A DNA stretch of 7,218 nucleotides from Myxococcota bacterium. GTDB taxonomy: Bacteria > Myxococcota > Polyangia > GCA-2747355 > JAKLHH01. The stretch is from the NCBI GenBank assembly GCA_022710245.1, contig JAKLHH010000374.1, forward strand, positions 1 through 7,218, read 5' to 3'. This document shows positions 5,797 to 7,218 of this stretch, piece after piece (position 1 is the first letter of the stretch; each line of letters opens with the position of its first letter). Position numbers and translations under genes: made by a program. The notes beneath the pieces are model-generated. The model ran no database searches and was not told the DNA's origin. It was given only the letters and a program-made list of their open reading frames with translations.

Positions 5797-5829
5797 GTCA
5801 TCGCCGTCGAGGTGCGCCAGGTCGACTGA
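5764..5829 (+). repeat. 33-bp tandem duplication spanning a stop codon
   Basis: Copy 1 (5764-5796) is the last ten codons plus TGA of the 73-residue protein gene (VIAVEVRPVD-stop). Copy 2 (5797-5829) follows with no gap and in the same frame, reading VIAVEVRQVD-stop. They differ at two of 33 positions: GTA/GTG (silent) and CCG/CAG (Pro to Gln). Confidence 0.95.
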
Positions 5830-5910
5830 GCGCCGCCCCATCAGGCCGGCGAGTCGGTGAGCCTGCCCGGCGAGCCTGACGCGTCGACGAGCGCTCGCGG
5901 CTCGGCCCGT

Positions 5911-7218
5911 CTACCGGGGGCGTCTCGTCTTGCGGGCACGCCCGCCCGCCGCCGCGGCGTCCCCGGTCACCGCGAGCGGCCGCGGCGCGACGCGCGTCAT
6001 CACGCAGGCGTCCCGCGCCCGCGTCATCCCCACATAGACGAGGAGCCGCTCGCGATGGCGCCAGAGCTCGCGGTCCTCCTCGCTCCCGCCCGGGAAGCGG
6101 AGCGGGCACTCCTGCATGCCGGCGAGGATCACGCGGGGCGCCTCGAGGCCCTTCGAGCGGTGCAGCGTGGCGAGGAGCACGTGCTCGCCGCTCGGCACGA
6201 GGTCCGTGTCACCGAGGAGCGTCGTCTGCACGCCGCGGCTGCGAAGGCGCTCCTCGAGCGCCGCGACCATGGTCCGCGTGCGCGAGAGCACGAGGAGCGG
6301 GCGCTCGGTCCACTCGCGGATCCGCGCGGCGAGGAAGTCAGCCTCGGCGGCGGGCGTCTCGAAGGCCTGCTGCTCCGGCCGCTCGCCGCCGCGCAGCGAG
6401 CGGTAGCCGGCGGTGACGTCGCCCTCCAGGTCCTGGTCCTCCTCGAGGCAGTCGGACGGCACGCCCGCGAGCGCCTCCAGCGCCGCCGCGCAGATCCCCT
6501 GGGTCGTGCGGTAGTTGAGGCGCAGCCGGTAAGAGCGCCCGCGCACCTCGATCCCCGCGGCCCGGAGCGAGGTCGGCCGCTGGTAGAGTCGCTGGTGCCC
6601 ATCGCCGACGAGGAAGAGCCGGTCGGCGCCCGGGCCCGCCTCGCCGGGCTCGCCCCTGGTGGCGCCGCCCAGGTCGGGCGATGGGGCGGTGCTGCCGCGA
6701 CCATCACTCGCCAGCGCCGCGAGCAGCCGGAGCTCGAAGCGGCTCGCGTCCTGCGCCTCGTCGCAGACCACCGCCGTGAACGGGGTCCCGGCCCTCCCCT
6801 CGCGCAGCAGCCGCGTCGCCCGCCGCGCCAGCCCGCCGGGGTCATCGCCTCCCCGCCGCGCGAGCGCCGCCTCGTAGGCCTGGAGCACGGCCCAGACCTT
6901 CCGCTTCGCCGCGCGGTCGAGCCGCTCGCCGCGCCCGGCGCGCGAGGCCTTGAGGTAGGCCTCCTCGGTCTCCAGGTCCTGCCCGAGGACGATCTCCTCT
7001 CGCTCGCGCTCGTAGAACCGCCGCCCCTTCTGCAGGCTGTCCTGGGCCAGGGCCTCGTCCCAGGCCGCGCCCTGGTCCTCGCCGAGCAGGAGCGCGCTCG
7101 GCGCGCCGGCGGCCTCGAGCACGCGCCGCGCGGTGGCGGTGAGCGTCAGCGTCACGATCGCGCGGCCGAGGCCGGGCGCGTCGCGGCAGACCGCGGCCAC
7201 GCCCTCCTCGAGCTGCTG
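5911..7218 (-). CDS. UvrD/Rep-type superfamily 1 DNA helicase, C-terminal part (5' end outside window)
   Basis: 435 codons of an ATP-dependent 3'-5' helicase-like protein are present; the frame stays open through the right edge (first visible residues QQLEEG), so the N-terminus and the Walker A motif lie beyond the window. Numbering from the first visible residue, the motifs in order are: Walker B DEAQD 153-157 (VVCDEAQD), motif III GDGHQRLYQR 205-214, motif IV LNYRTT with N235/Y236/R237, motif V LHRSKGLE with H353 and K356, and motif VI YVGMTRAR 395-402. The segment between the window edge and Walker B is helical and charged, as in stand-alone COG0210 helicases whose motif III reads GDxxQRIY. 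The C-terminus is basic (GGRARKTRRPR) and there is no attached nuclease domain in the visible part. A GTG at 7200 could be taken as a start but would leave the enzyme without Walker A. The likely role is DNA repair or processing; the context gives no further hint. Confidence 0.9.
   Translation of the reverse strand, partial: QQLEEGVAAVCRDAPGLGRAIVTLTLTATARRVLEAAGAPSALLLGEDQGAAWDEALAQDSLQKGRRFYEREREEIVLGQDLETEEAYLKASRAGRGERLDRAAKRKVWAVLQAYEAALARRGGDDPGGLARRATRLLREGRAGTPFTAVVCDEAQDASRFELRLLAALASDGRGSTAPSPDLGGATRGEPGEAGPGADRLFLVGDGHQRLYQRPTSLRAAGIEVRGRSYRLRLNYRTTQGICAAALEALAGVPSDCLEEDQDLEGDVTAGYRSLRGGERPEQQAFETPAAEADFLAARIREWTERPLLVLSRTRTMVAALEERLRSRGVQTTLLGDTDLVPSGEHVLLATLHRSKGLEAPRVILAGMQECPLRFPGGSEEDRELWRHRERLLVYVGMTRARDACVMTRVAPRPLAVTGDAAAAGGRARKTRRPR

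Noticed and set aside
5841..5879. Inverted repeat TCAGGC/GCCTGA between the small protein and the helicase as a bidirectional terminator
   Set aside because: Only 6 bp, with a 27-base interior and no T tract; expected by chance in such sequence.
1..7218. CRISPR array, tRNA, rRNA, insertion sequence or integrase signature
   Set aside because: No regularly spaced repeats, no cloverleaf or rRNA-like conserved stretch, and no transposase or integrase motif was seen on either strand.
5911..7218. Helicase as part of a defence system
   Set aside because: The visible neighbours are a small uncharacterised protein and envelope proteins; no nuclease, methylase or other defence partner is present, so a plain repair-type helicase is the simpler reading.

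Overview
The window is very GC-rich. Its protein signatures point to a member of the Myxococcota (myxobacteria and relatives): a C-terminal tripartite tail of the MYXO-CTERM type, an AgmX/PglI-type TonB-like C-terminal domain, a Cys-paired RCC1-like repeat lipoprotein, and coding frames with G or C at almost every third position. This placement is inferred from gene families; there is no rRNA or other phylogenetic marker here.

Layout. At 76-1653 (+) lies an exported right-handed parallel beta-helix protein with a signal peptide and a MYXO-CTERM-like tail. Convergent to it at 1713-2999 (-) is a calcineurin-like metallophosphoesterase lipoprotein whose whole layout resembles eukaryotic TMEM62. 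Upstream of it on the same strand (3107-3389) is a short lipoprotein gene that can only be read through with a one-base frame change at a run of six C. Divergent from that, 3468-4163 (+) encodes a zinc-ribbon / single-TM / AgmX-C protein. 4316-5458 (+) starts with TTG behind a near-perfect Shine-Dalgarno and encodes a seven-repeat RCC1-like lipoprotein; two back-to-back hairpins follow its stop. 5575-5796 (+) is a 73-residue uncharacterised protein whose last 11 codons, stop included, are tandemly duplicated just downstream. From 5911 to the right edge (-) runs the C-terminal part of a UvrD/Rep-type helicase, cut by the window.

How the genes fit together. Four of the six complete genes (beta-helix, phosphoesterase, small lipoprotein, RCC1-like) carry export or lipidation signals, and a fifth (AgmX-C) spans the inner membrane, so the left 5.5 kb looks like cell-envelope/surface accessory content. 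The strands alternate and the only plausible operon is the small lipoprotein followed by the phosphoesterase. I see no evidence that these genes form one pathway, and no CRISPR array, tRNA, rRNA, insertion sequence or attachment site. The observations most worth following are the frameshifted lipoprotein, the stop-containing tandem duplication, the TMEM62-like lipoprotein and the RCC1-like propeller in which one blade has lost both cysteines of its pair.
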